Shown here one piece after another: positions 17,095-24,786 of a stretch of DNA of 64,000 bases. The stretch's first letter is position 1, and each line of letters begins with the position of its first letter. Made by a program: the position numbers and the translations under genes. The notes under the pieces were generated by a model. The model ran no database searches and had not been told where the DNA came from. It saw only the letters and a program-made list of their open reading frames with translations. The stretch is from Arenibacterium halophilum (GTDB taxonomy: Bacteria > Pseudomonadota > Alphaproteobacteria > Rhodobacterales > Rhodobacteraceae). The DNA lies in contig NZ_VCPC01000007.1 in NCBI RefSeq assembly GCF_005938225.1, positions 1 to 64,000 of the forward strand, given 5' to 3'.

Positions 17095-18450
17095 ATGGGC
17101 GGCAGTATAGAACAGTTCCTTCAAGAGCTCGAGCGGGGCCTTGGCCGGACCATGGTCTCGGTCAACAAGGAGTTGACGATGCGTGAGCGCATCAAGCGCT
17201 CTTGGTCGATGCGCCAATGTGCTCGCTTCCTGAACATTAGCCATCAGCATCTGACGAAGTTCGCTAAGGACAATGAGGATTTTCCTGCCGGCAAACATGT
17301 AGGGCGCGAGCGTGTTTTCACCCTGACGGAGCTGATGCACATCCGGGCTTTGATGGCTGCCTCAGCAAAGCGGCCTGAGCATTTTCTTGCTTGGCGCAAA
17401 CTCGACGATCCTTTGCCCATCATTTCATTTGCAAGTCAGAAAGGTGGAACTGCGAAGTCGCTTAGTGCTGCGCACTTCGCTCAGTACCTGAGCCTGCACT
17501 ACGGCATGCGAGTCGGCGTCATGGACGCTGACCCCCAGAGCACGATCACGCTGTACTTTGTCGGCGGCGAAGAAATGCCAACTTTGCCAGATGACGAAAC
17601 TCCGACGATGGTTGACTTCGCGGGGCTGTTTCAGACCGACGAGTCCATCCCTTACACTGACTATGATGCGGAGACGCTTGACGGGTTCTTCAAGAAAACC
17701 TCCTGGCCGGGCGTGCGGCTAGTACCTGCGCATGGCGAAACCTCCGAAGGCGAAATTCAGATCGCGAGGTTGTTGCGAGCGGGCACCCCGGAAAAGCGGT
17801 TCTACAGGTTTCTAAGAGATTCCATAGATCGTTGGAAAGAGGGGCATCCACCGGTCACCCGTCCAAATGAGCTTGTGAGCAACGGTAAGGTCGACCAAGC
17901 GAAGCTTGAAAGTGCCCTTAACGAGACCTTGGACTGCATCATTATCGACTATCAGCCTGCGCTGACACTGTTCCAGCTGAACAATGTGATGGCGTCTACT
18001 TCGTTGATTATCCCGCAGACGATGAAGGGGTTCGACATTGCGACCTTGTCCACCTTTGTGACTGGTCTCCTCTCCATGCTGCGCCACATTTTCGCGACGG
18101 ATCGGATCGATATGGGCGGTGCGGCGCATATGCTGTTGCCCACGATCGTTCAGAGAACAAATGAGCAAGATCTCACACAGGTCGGCAACCTGCTCGAAAA
18201 CTGCCCAGATGAGGTGCTGCCGGTATTCTATCTTCGCTCCGATGCTATTTCGAACGCGTCGGACGTTTATCAGTCCGTCTACGAGTACGACCCAGATACG
18301 CCAGGCAAGCGAAAAGGCATCAACAGGTTCATCGAGAATGCTGACGCAGTGAATGACGCCATCGTCTCACGCCTCTGGCCTGGTCTTGAGCGTGGCTATG
18401 CCGAGGATTGGATGCAAAACTTCTACAATTTCGAGGAGGAAGCCGAATGA
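17095..18450 (+). CDS. repA: RepA, ParA-type plasmid partition ATPase
   Basis: The 451-residue product is the ParA-like member of a repABC cassette. Residues about 35-95 form an N-terminal winged-helix region (MRQCARFLNISHQHLTKF). The deviant Walker A is SQKGGTAKS near residue 114, with alanine where glycine is usual, followed by GVMDADPQ (Walker A') and DCIIIDYQPALT (Walker B). It segregates the plasmid together with RepB and parS and, by family knowledge, represses the operon. The first ATG is used; starts at 17152 or 17179 cannot be excluded as no strong ribosome-binding site is seen. The stop overlaps repB. Confidence 0.9.
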   Translation: MGGSIEQFLQELERGLGRTMVSVNKELTMRERIKRSWSMRQCARFLNISHQHLTKFAKDNEDFPAGKHVGRERVFTLTELMHIRALMAASAKRPEHFLAWRKLDDPLPIISFASQKGGTAKSLSAAHFAQYLSLHYGMRVGVMDADPQSTITLYFVGGEEMPTLPDDETPTMVDFAGLFQTDESIPYTDYDAETLDGFFKKTSWPGVRLVPAHGETSEGEIQIARLLRAGTPEKRFYRFLRDSIDRWKEGHPPVTRPNELVSNGKVDQAKLESALNETLDCIIIDYQPALTLFQLNNVMASTSLIIPQTMKGFDIATLSTFVTGLLSMLRHIFATDRIDMGGAAHMLLPTIVQRTNEQDLTQVGNLLENCPDEVLPVFYLRSDAISNASDVYQSVYEYDPDTPGKRKGINRFIENADAVNDAIVSRLWPGLERGYAEDWMQNFYNFEEEAE

Positions 18451-19490
18451 AGCGAACATTGAGCAGCTCGGTCCTCAAGAAAAAGTCTGCGCGCCCAGAT
18501 GAGGATGTGTCTGCGGCTCCTGGATCTGGTGCAAGCGAACAGGTCCACGAAGACGAAGCGAAACTGGTTGGTGGGGTTAAGCCAAGACTGGGCGGCTCTG
18601 GCAGTGCTTGGAAGGCCGGAGCACTTTCAGACGCCAGCCAGATGCTTCACGTTGAGCGCGCACAGGTCGTGGAGCGCATTCTCGCGGGTCGACATGAGTT
18701 GCAGATTGATCCGTCTCAGATTGTGGACGTGATTGGATCGGACCGGCGTGAAGATTGGCGCGACCAAGAGGCATTCGAGAAGCTCAAAGAGAGTATCGAG
18801 AAGAATGGTCAAGATACGCCCATTCATGTTCGGCCAGCGGATCCTGACTGGCGACCGGATGAACGTGAGCCCGAGAACGTAGAAGGCGTGACATTCCAGT
18901 TGATCGTGGGTCGGCGACGCCATGCGATCCTTGAAGCTTTGGGATTGCCTGTCCGAGCCATTCTGGTTCCACAATCCCATCGGGGTTCCCGTGAAGAGCA
19001 GTTCGAGATGCTATTCATGCGCTTCCGGGAGAATGAGGAACGTGAAAACCTGAGCGCTTTCGAGCGTCTGGTTTCGATAGGCGAAATGTTCGAGCGGCTA
19101 CAAGACGCCAAACCGGACGAGAAGATAACTGCAACCGAGTTCGCCAAGCGTGTGGGTGTCCATAACAGCGCGGTATCACGTGGTCGCGCTGTCTATGCGG
19201 CTAGAGGTGAGATTTTGCACGCGTGCAAAAATGTCTACGATCTCAGCCATCGTGACCTAGAAAAGGTTCTTGGCGACCTGACTGAAAAGCCGTCCAAGCC
19301 TGCAAAAAAGAAATCGCAGAGCCCAAAGAAACTCACGGTACAGCGCAAAATCGGTTCGCGGAAATTGAGTGTTACAGGGCAGGGCGGGAAGCTCTCAGTC
19401 GCTGCCACGGGGCTAACATTGGACGAGGACATTCTCAAAGGTTTGAGTGATGTCATCGCTGAGTACTTGGAGAAACACGGATCGAAGTAA
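18447..19490 (+). CDS. repB: RepB, ParB-type centromere-binding protein
   Basis: The 347-residue product starts at an ATG overlapping the repA stop (ATGA). The ParB domain spans about 80-200 (IDPSQIVDVIGSD, VGRRRHAILEALGL, FRENEERENLSAFERL) and a helix-turn-helix lies near 226-250 (TEFAKRVGVHNSAVSRGRAV). The C terminus is basic and serine-rich. It binds parS sites and spreads or clamps on DNA to load RepA. One of the two parS-like palindromes lies within its own coding sequence at 19213, where it encodes LHACKN. Confidence 0.9.
   Translation: MKRTLSSSVLKKKSARPDEDVSAAPGSGASEQVHEDEAKLVGGVKPRLGGSGSAWKAGALSDASQMLHVERAQVVERILAGRHELQIDPSQIVDVIGSDRREDWRDQEAFEKLKESIEKNGQDTPIHVRPADPDWRPDEREPENVEGVTFQLIVGRRRHAILEALGLPVRAILVPQSHRGSREEQFEMLFMRFRENEERENLSAFERLVSIGEMFERLQDAKPDEKITATEFAKRVGVHNSAVSRGRAVYAARGEILHACKNVYDLSHRDLEKVLGDLTEKPSKPAKKKSQSPKKLTVQRKIGSRKLSVTGQGGKLSVAATGLTLDEDILKGLSDVIAEYLEKHGSK
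19213..19230. promoter_or_regulatory. parS: parS-like 18-bp palindrome inside repB
   Basis: This is an exact second copy of the perfect palindrome at 16916-16933, embedded in repB codons. The flanking bases differ, so identity is limited to the 18-bp site. Confidence 0.75.
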
Positions 19491-19569
19491 GAGGCAGGAG
19501 CCGCGGAGACGGTGGTCTTCGATCCAAACGAGGTAAGAAACAGGAGCGGATATGCTTTGAGATAACGGC

Positions 19570-19624
19570 AAAAGAAAAGCCCCCAAGCTGAGGGCCTGAG
19601 AGCTTATCAAGATTAGTTTGGTCG
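19570..19624 (-). ncRNA. repABC antisense counter-transcribed RNA (ctRNA, incA)
   Basis: On the minus strand of the repB-repC gap, a promoter (TTGACA at 19658-19653, TATCTT at 19635-19630, spacer 17) would start transcription near 19623. About 50 bases on, a hairpin (GCCCTC...GGGGGC, 19579-19595) is followed by TTTTCTTT. Position, orientation, size and terminator match the ctRNA of repABC plasmids, which blocks RepC synthesis and causes incompatibility. Confidence 0.82.
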
Positions 19625-19629
19625 CTATC

Positions 19630-19658
19630 AAGATAGTTCTCCGGCGAATCACTGTCAA
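19630..19658 (-). promoter_or_regulatory. promoter of the ctRNA
   Basis: TTGACA, 17 bases, TATCTT on the minus strand; a consensus -35 box, as expected for a constitutively strong copy-control RNA. Confidence 0.78.
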
Positions 19659-19724
19659 CAGCAACGCTCCTGAGCGAAAGGGATTCTTTTGCCCTCCATC
19701 AAGCAGAGGAGGCGAGAACTATCC

Positions 19725-21005
19725 ATGAAACATACAGGTTGGCGCAAGCCGACACCGGGTCTTGGCATTGCAGAGCAGCTTGCCCAAGCCGGTGAACAGG
19801 TAGCTGTACCCAAAACACGGGCCTTCGTGGCCGTGAAACGGGTAGGGGCCTACATTGGCCTCAAGGCCGGAGACATGATGCTCCTCGACACGCTCGGGGC
19901 CTTCACCCAGGCCCAGGACTGGGAGGAGGGGCAACGCCCGATCGTATGGGCGTCAAATGCCTATCTGATGGAGCAGACGGGGTTTTCGCTCTCCGCGCTC
20001 AAGCGCCATGCACGGCGCCTGGCCGAGATCGGCGTGATCTCCTTCCAGGACAGCCCCAACGGCAAGCGCTGGGGCCGCAGGGACGCCGAGGGGCGCATCG
20101 TAGAGGCCTATGGCTTCGATCTGTCGCCTCTGTCGGCGCGCGTCGAGGAGTTCGAGGAGCTCCATGCCGAATTGCAGGCCGAACGTGAGCTCTGCCAACG
20201 CCTGAAGCGCCAGATCACCGTGGCACGCCGCATGATCCGCGCGCGGATCGAGGCGGCCGTCAGCAGCGCGCTGCGCGGGCCCTGGACGCAGTTCACTGGG
20301 CTCTTCGAGGAGCTTCTGGACCGGCTTCCGCGACGCCATGAAGCGTCCGAGCAGCTCGCCCGACTGCTGACCTGGTTCAAAGAACTTCAGGAACGCGTCG
20401 AAGCGGCCTATCTCAAGGCAACAGAGAACGTCCAACCTGTGGAAAATACGCTTGAATCCAATGAACAAGTTCCTGAGAAGACTCAAGAAATGAACCCCAG
20501 GGAGGTCATTTCTGACCCCCATATACTAATTACAAACCAACTTGATCCTGTAACTAGTAATTCCTCAGAAAATGAGGAAGTCGCGGCCGTGGTGCCCAAT
20601 GCTCAACCCGAAGATCAGGTTGATAGGGAGCTGGAAGAATGGGTTGCCGACGTGCGCAAGAAGCGCGCCGCGCTGGATCTGCCCACCGTAATGCAGGCCT
20701 GTCCGGAATTCGCGTCCTGGGCCCGCAATATGGGCGGGTTCCTGAAAGATTGGGGCGATCTGCACCGGGTTGCTGGTCAACTGAGGCCGATGATTGGGGT
20801 ATCCGAGCATGCCTGGAACGTGGCGCAGGACCGATTGGGCAAACAGGTGGCGACAGCAGCGCTGGCGCTTGTATTCGAGAAGCATTGCGCAGGCGAAGTT
20901 TCGTCGCCGGGCGGCTATCTGCGCGGTATGGTCGAGAAGGCCGGGGCAGGGGAGCTGCACCTCGAACGCAGCTTCTATGGCAGGCTCAGTGGGCAAGCCG
21001 CGTGA
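19725..21005 (+). CDS. repC: RepC, replication initiator
   Basis: The 426-residue product is the RepC initiator, found only in alphaproteobacterial repABC replicons. The N-terminal part (GWRKPTPGLG, VPKTRAFVAVKRVGAYIGLK, WASNAYLMEQTGFSLSALKRHARRLAE) is the conserved winged-helix DNA-binding domain; the C terminus ends in VSSPGGYLRGMVEKA. RepC acts mainly in cis at an origin within its own gene. The ATG at 19725 has GAGGAGG upstream at a rather long distance; a TTG at 19689 is less likely. Translation is probably controlled by the ctRNA just upstream. Confidence 0.9.
   Translation: MKHTGWRKPTPGLGIAEQLAQAGEQVAVPKTRAFVAVKRVGAYIGLKAGDMMLLDTLGAFTQAQDWEEGQRPIVWASNAYLMEQTGFSLSALKRHARRLAEIGVISFQDSPNGKRWGRRDAEGRIVEAYGFDLSPLSARVEEFEELHAELQAERELCQRLKRQITVARRMIRARIEAAVSSALRGPWTQFTGLFEELLDRLPRRHEASEQLARLLTWFKELQERVEAAYLKATENVQPVENTLESNEQVPEKTQEMNPREVISDPHILITNQLDPVTSNSSENEEVAAVVPNAQPEDQVDRELEEWVADVRKKRAALDLPTVMQACPEFASWARNMGGFLKDWGDLHRVAGQLRPMIGVSEHAWNVAQDRLGKQVATAALALVFEKHCAGEVSSPGGYLRGMVEKAGAGELHLERSFYGRLSGQAA
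20440..20580. other. A+T-rich segment within repC, probable oriV
   Basis: Within an otherwise G+C-rich gene this stretch drops sharply in G+C (for example ATATACTAATTACAAACC at 20521). In studied repABC plasmids the origin lies in the A+T-rich middle of repC. I infer that this is the unwinding region. Confidence 0.6.
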
Positions 21006-21009
21006 GTTG

Positions 21010-21044
21010 TTGATCAAAAAGGGTCGTTGGCATATATTGCCAAC
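21010..21044 (+). promoter_or_regulatory. promoter and operator of the second ParDE operon
   Basis: TTGATC (21010-21015) and TATATT (21033-21038) are 17 bases apart. The -10 box sits inside a perfect inverted repeat, GTTGGCA and TGCCAAC around TATAT (21026-21044). This is the expected layout for autorepression by the ParD dimer. Confidence 0.7.
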
Positions 21045-21060
21045 AAAGGAGAGCCGATAG

Positions 21061-21318
21061 ATGGTTACGCGCAATGTCGTTCTGACCGAAACCCAGGACC
21101 AACTGGTGCAGGCGTTAGTGGCGTCCGGACGTTACCAGAACGTCAGCGAGGCGATGCGCGCGGGGCTTCGTCTGCTGGAGCAAGAAGAAGCTCAACTCGC
21201 CGGTATCCGGCAGGGGTTGTTCGAGGGATTGGCGCAAGCAAAGGCGGGTGAGTTCGCCGAAGGCAGCGGAGAAGACGCGATCCGGCGGGCCTTTCGACAA
21301 GCGCGCGCGACTTCATGA
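21061..21318 (+). CDS. parD: ParD-family antitoxin (second copy)
   Basis: The 85-residue protein has a ribbon-helix-helix N terminus (RNVVLTETQDQLVQALVASGRYQNVSEAMRAGLRLLEQEE) and an acidic C-terminal toxin-binding tail. AAGGAGAG precedes the ATG. The operon promoter is overlapped by a perfect inverted repeat that the protein may bind. The stop overlaps the parE start by four bases. It differs in sequence from the ParD at 7929, so the two modules are probably not cross-neutralising. Confidence 0.88.
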   Translation: MVTRNVVLTETQDQLVQALVASGRYQNVSEAMRAGLRLLEQEEAQLAGIRQGLFEGLAQAKAGEFAEGSGEDAIRRAFRQARATS

Positions 21319-21650
21319 GCCGATCCCTTCGGCTGACGCGCCGCACTGAGGCCAGCTTGGTCGAAATCGCTAAGTGGACGATCGAAAAATTCGGGCTCAA
21401 GCAGGCTGAACTCTATGAGAACGAGGTGCTCACCCGCTGTCAGGCAATCCTGAACGGTCAAGCGCATAGCCGAAGCTGTGCGGTCTTGATCGATGATGCG
21501 GCCGATCTGCGGTTCGCCAGGGCAGGGGAGCATTTCCTGGTCTTCCTGGATCAGCCTGACGAGGTCATCATCGTTGATATCCTGCATTCTCGCAGTGACC
21601 TTCCGCGCCATGTCGCGGCATTGGCAGCCCTGAAAAATGTAGAGCTATAG
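21315..21650 (+). CDS. parE: ParE-family toxin (second copy)
   Basis: The 111-residue product is a ParE/RelE-superfamily toxin: RLTRRTEASLVEIAKWTIEKFGLKQAE, then a core strand and DEVIIVDILHSRSDLPRHV at the C terminus. It pairs with the overlapping upstream antitoxin. The 3' end overlaps the convergent recombinase gene by six bases. Placed next to repC it is well positioned as a plasmid addiction module. Confidence 0.88.
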   Translation: MSRSLRLTRRTEASLVEIAKWTIEKFGLKQAELYENEVLTRCQAILNGQAHSRSCAVLIDDAADLRFARAGEHFLVFLDQPDEVIIVDILHSRSDLPRHVAALAALKNVEL

Positions 21651-22754
21651 CCCGGCGGCCTTGGTCAGGTTCACCCGGAACCGGTCGCGCCGGCGCTGGT
21701 AGCGGCGGGTCATCTCGGCCGAGGCATGCCCAAGCTGCTTCTGAACGTAGCGCTCGTCGACTTCTGCCGAACTGGCGAGCCCGGCGCGAAGCGAGTGGCC
21801 GGAAAACAGCGCCAGGCGTTCCTTTTCTGGCAACTCGGAACGGATGCCGGCATCCAGGACGGTGCGTTTGATCAGGCGCGCGACATGTTTGTCGTTCAGT
21901 CTGGTTTCGGAGGCTCGTTTGCCATCCCGTGAGGTGCCAACGAAGACCGGACCGAAGTCGATCTTCGCAAAGTGCAGCCATTGCTCGAGCGCATGCACGG
22001 GGCAGGTCTGATCCTTGGAGCCGCGGCCGATCTCAACCTCGCGCCAGCCGGTCTTGGCATTAAGCGTGAGGAGGGCACCTTTCTCCATGATCTCGATCCA
22101 GCCACCGGAGTCGGGCGTATCGTCCTTGTGCACGTCGAGACTGACGATTTCCGAGCGGCGCATACCCCCGGCATAGCCGATGAGCAGAATCGCACGATCC
22201 CGTAGCCCGCGCAGGTCGTATGGCAGGGTGGCGACCATCGCGAGGATGTCCTCGGCCAGGATCGCCTCCTTCTGCACCGGCGGGCGCGCATGTTTGCGCT
22301 TGATCCCGGCCAGCACTGTGGCGATGTGCCGGTTCTTGCGATCGAGGGAAAAGCCGCGCTGCGCGTAGTTCCAGGCGAGGCCCGACAGGCGGCGGTCGAT
22401 GGTTGAGACGGAGAGGGCAGGGGAGGGGCCCGACCCGGAGGCAAGATCCGTCAGGTATAGCCCGATCAGCTCAGGCGCGGGGGGCAGGGGCTCTGCGCCT
22501 TTCATCCGGCACCAGCGCGCGAAATGCGCCCAGTCTTTTGCATAGGCCTTCAGCGTGTTGTCCGACGCCGCCGCGCGCGCATAGTCGCGGGCGGTGTCGA
22601 CCAGCTGATCGAGCGTGCCTGAGCCCGCTACAAAGGACGGAAGGCTCAAAGCCTCGCCGTCAGGACGATCTCTCTCGTTGTCCTCATTGGACGAAGGCCC
22701 GATTGGCACGTCTGAGCTCGATTTCTCGGTGTTTTCTGACATGCCGCTGAGCAT
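21645..22754 (-). CDS. tyrosine recombinase / site-specific integrase
   Basis: The protein (369 residues from the ATG at 22754) is a tyrosine recombinase. An N-terminal SAM-like core-binding domain (DNTLKAYAKDWAHFARWC) is followed by the catalytic domain with the arginine in GGMRRSEIVSLD, GHSLRAGLAS (His-x-x-Arg), QLGHAS and the tyrosine in TRRYQRRRDRF. The frame continues upstream to a TTG at 22778, but that start would lie inside an inverted repeat. Next to repC such enzymes often resolve plasmid multimers; integration is an alternative. Confidence 0.87.
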   Translation of the reverse strand: MLSGMSENTEKSSSDVPIGPSSNEDNERDRPDGEALSLPSFVAGSGTLDQLVDTARDYARAAASDNTLKAYAKDWAHFARWCRMKGAEPLPPAPELIGLYLTDLASGSGPSPALSVSTIDRRLSGLAWNYAQRGFSLDRKNRHIATVLAGIKRKHARPPVQKEAILAEDILAMVATLPYDLRGLRDRAILLIGYAGGMRRSEIVSLDVHKDDTPDSGGWIEIMEKGALLTLNAKTGWREVEIGRGSKDQTCPVHALEQWLHFAKIDFGPVFVGTSRDGKRASETRLNDKHVARLIKRTVLDAGIRSELPEKERLALFSGHSLRAGLASSAEVDERYVQKQLGHASAEMTRRYQRRRDRFRVNLTKAAGL

Positions 22755-22762
22755 ATTCTTAT

Positions 22763-22791
22763 ATGTCCGATAATGCAAATTTATTGGACAT
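22763..22791. promoter_or_regulatory. recombination-site-like inverted repeat at the recombinase gene
   Basis: ATGTCCGATAA (22763-22773) and TTATTGGACAT (22781-22791) are inverted repeats matching at 10 of 11 positions around the 7-base TGCAAAT. Arm and spacer lengths are those of tyrosine recombinase core sites (dif, loxP-like). It lies nine bases before the recombinase ATG. An operator for autoregulation is the alternative. Confidence 0.6.
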
Positions 22792-22867
22792 TACCGAGAG
22801 CGGAAAGCCGGGGCGGTTATCTCGCTATTTTCTGGAATAAAGCGCCGCGCAAGTCTAGGCTTCAGGC

Positions 22868-23752
22868 ATGACTTTTGCCCGGCCGGATCACATCAGCAAC
22901 CTCGAAACGCTACCCCGGATGCCGTCCTGGGTCACCTCCGCGCGTGCTGAAACCCTTGAAGATGTTGCGTTTTTGTCGGGCGCGGCGCTGAACCACCTGT
23001 ATCTTGTGTTGGGACGCGAGGACGTGCCCCAAGCCTTGTTGCGGGACCGGCTCGCGCTGCGCGCAGCGGAGGCCTGTGTCGCGTTTTCCGGGCGCCTGGA
23101 GAGAGCAGGGGATCTGCGCGACGCGGTGCATTTGTTGCGCTCTGGCGATCTGCCGGGACCGGCTGGCGAGACCTGCCTCGCCTGGCGGCGCGCGGTGGAG
23201 CGGCCAGTGTCGACCAAGGCTCTGGGTCGAGCCTTGCCGGCCTCCGAGTCGGGCAAGATCGCGATGTGGCTCAATGCAGGGAAGGGGGCGCCGGTGACTC
23301 GGGCCGCGATGGTGCTGGAGGCGGTGCTGACGGAGGCGCCACGCGCTGACGTAGCTTCGCTGGTCATCGCGGATGCGGCTCTCGCCCAAACATTCGGTTG
23401 GGATCATCTCGTGCCGTTGTTGGCCGCGGGTCTGAAACGTGCCGACCTGCGCAAGCAGGGCGACGATTTGCGTCTCGCCTGTCATCGGGCACTCATCTTA
23501 TCGGCGGTCGAGGCTGTGCGTCTCTCCGCCGACCTCGCGCGTCGGGCGGCACACCTGAAAGCCGTCGCGCCGAAGCTGCGGGCCAAAGGGGGCGGCGGCG
23601 CGGTCGAGATGTTCCTGACCCGCGATGCCGTCGCTCCCTCGGCGCTACCCCTGCCGGATCGAGCCGCGCGGCGGCTCTGCGACCGGCTGGTCGAGCTCGG
23701 CGCGGTGCGCGAGATGACCGGGCGCGACACCTTCCGGCTCTACGGGCTGTAG
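22868..23752 (+). CDS. DUF1403 family protein
   Basis: The 294-residue, alanine-rich, mainly helical protein matches what I know of DUF1403, seen on alphaproteobacterial plasmids near repABC and scpB-like genes. Markers are PSWVTSARAETLEDVAFLSGAAL, EACVAFSGRLE and the C-terminal RAARRLCDRLVELGAVREMTGRDTFRLYGL. There is no signal peptide or membrane helix. It diverges from the recombinase and is separated from the ScpB gene by only two bases, so the two are an operon. Function unknown; a DNA-segregation role is a guess from the partner. Confidence 0.82.
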   Translation: MTFARPDHISNLETLPRMPSWVTSARAETLEDVAFLSGAALNHLYLVLGREDVPQALLRDRLALRAAEACVAFSGRLERAGDLRDAVHLLRSGDLPGPAGETCLAWRRAVERPVSTKALGRALPASESGKIAMWLNAGKGAPVTRAAMVLEAVLTEAPRADVASLVIADAALAQTFGWDHLVPLLAAGLKRADLRKQGDDLRLACHRALILSAVEAVRLSADLARRAAHLKAVAPKLRAKGGGGAVEMFLTRDAVAPSALPLPDRAARRLCDRLVELGAVREMTGRDTFRLYGL

Positions 23753-23754
23753 CG

Positions 23755-24348
23755 ATGGCGAAGGATCGCTCTGACCCTGATTTGGATTGCGAGCTGCCCG
23801 ACCTGCCGCCAGAGTTGCGCTGGCGGGAATGGATGCGCCGGATCGAGGCGGTGCTCTTCGCCTCTGCCTCCCCCGTGCCGCGTGAAGATCTTGCCCGCGT
23901 CGTGGGGCAGGGGGCGTCGGTCGACCTGCTTGTCGAGGACCTTGCCGCCGATCTGGAGGGACGGGCCTTCGAGATTGTACAAGTCGCCGGTGGCTGGATG
24001 TTCCGGACGCGGGTTACCTATGCACCTGCGATCCGCGCCGCGGCGGATGTCGAGGATCAGCTACTCGATCTGAGCGAATTCGACGTCGCGGTTCTCGCTG
24101 CCATCGCCTACCATCAGCCGATCACGCGCGATGGGCTGAAGGATATCTTTGGCAAGGAGATCAGCCGCGATCTGATCGGGCGGCTGCATGCGCGCGACTT
24201 GATCGGGACTGGGCCACGATCGCCACGCCGCGGTGCGCCCTATACCTTCGTCACCACGAAGCAGTTCCTGGTTGCCTTCGGATTGGAGAGTCTGCGCGAT
24301 CTTCCCGATCGGGAGCTGCTGGTGGATGCTGGGGTAACAAGCTCATAG
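23755..24348 (+). CDS. scpB: ScpB-like segregation and condensation protein
   Basis: The 197-residue protein resembles ScpB, the winged-helix (kite) subunit of SMC-ScpAB: RRIEAVLFASASPVPREDLARVVG, a FEIVQVAGGWMFRTR strand pair, SEFDVAVLAAIAYHQPITRDGLKDIFGKEIS (second winged helix) and GAPYTFVTTKQFLVAFGL. No SMC or ScpA gene lies nearby, so it is a plasmid paralogue that may act with the host condensin or on its own with DUF1403. The ATG is two bases after the DUF1403 stop. Its end abuts a tRNA-like remnant. Confidence 0.85.
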   Translation: MAKDRSDPDLDCELPDLPPELRWREWMRRIEAVLFASASPVPREDLARVVGQGASVDLLVEDLAADLEGRAFEIVQVAGGWMFRTRVTYAPAIRAAADVEDQLLDLSEFDVAVLAAIAYHQPITRDGLKDIFGKEISRDLIGRLHARDLIGTGPRSPRRGAPYTFVTTKQFLVAFGLESLRDLPDRELLVDAGVTSS

Positions 24349-24386
24349 CCAAAGGATTGCAGGTTCACATCCTTCCCCCGCAACAA
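24341..24386 (+). pseudogene. degenerate 3' half of a tRNA-Met (CAT), copy 1
   Basis: GCTCATAGCC resembles the anticodon arm of initiator tRNA-Met with CAT at 24344-24346. 24359-24386 matches the T-arm, acceptor strand and CCA end of alphaproteobacterial tRNA-fMet, as I remember it, at about 25 of 28 positions (CCCCCGCAAC present). There is no 5' half. It overlaps the 3' end of scpB. Such 3' fragments are usual integration-site remnants. Confidence 0.6.
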
Positions 24387-24475
24387 ATTATCTCGAGAAA
24401 CCAAATTAATTTCAGTGGCTTGGTGAGCGACGAGAATTTGTTGTTAATTCGGCTCTATCAATATCAATGACTTAG

Positions 24476-24504
24476 ACCCGTAGGTTCAAATCAACTCGCA
24501 ACCA
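24476..24504 (+). pseudogene. degenerate tRNA-Met 3' end, copy 2
   Basis: GTAGGTTCAAATC followed by CTCGCAACCA resembles the same T-arm and CCA end, more decayed than copy 1, about 120 bases downstream in the same orientation. On its own it would be weak; the tandem arrangement makes it worth recording. Confidence 0.4.
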
Positions 24505-24786
24505 ACTGTGACGGAGTAGAGCAGCGCCGAATCGGCGTCGCTTTCGTGATTGATCGTAGCGATTTAGTTACAATTTCGGTGGACTAAAGAATTTCCTGTG
24601 CAGCGTGTGTTCAGATTTCGATCTCGTGATCTCGTGCCTGCTTCGACAGTCTTGTTTATCCGCTGCCGAGCGACACCGCGGGTCACTCGGCTAGAGACTA
24701 GACAGCCTTCACGGCGAGGAAGATGTGACGTAGGGAAAGCAAGCCTTAAGGCGGCTCAGCTCATCGTGTGGGACGTCCACAAGCGA
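24505..24786. other. gap with no recognised content
   Basis: Base composition is lower in G+C than the flanks. A 79-codon open frame at 24598-24837 has no ribosome-binding site, no family features and overlaps the small minus-strand gene, so I do not call it. Confidence 0.4.

Noticed and set aside
3000-24400. Conjugation genes (relaxase, VirB/Tra)
   Set aside because: None recognised in the plasmid block, so I do not call the element self-transmissible from this window.
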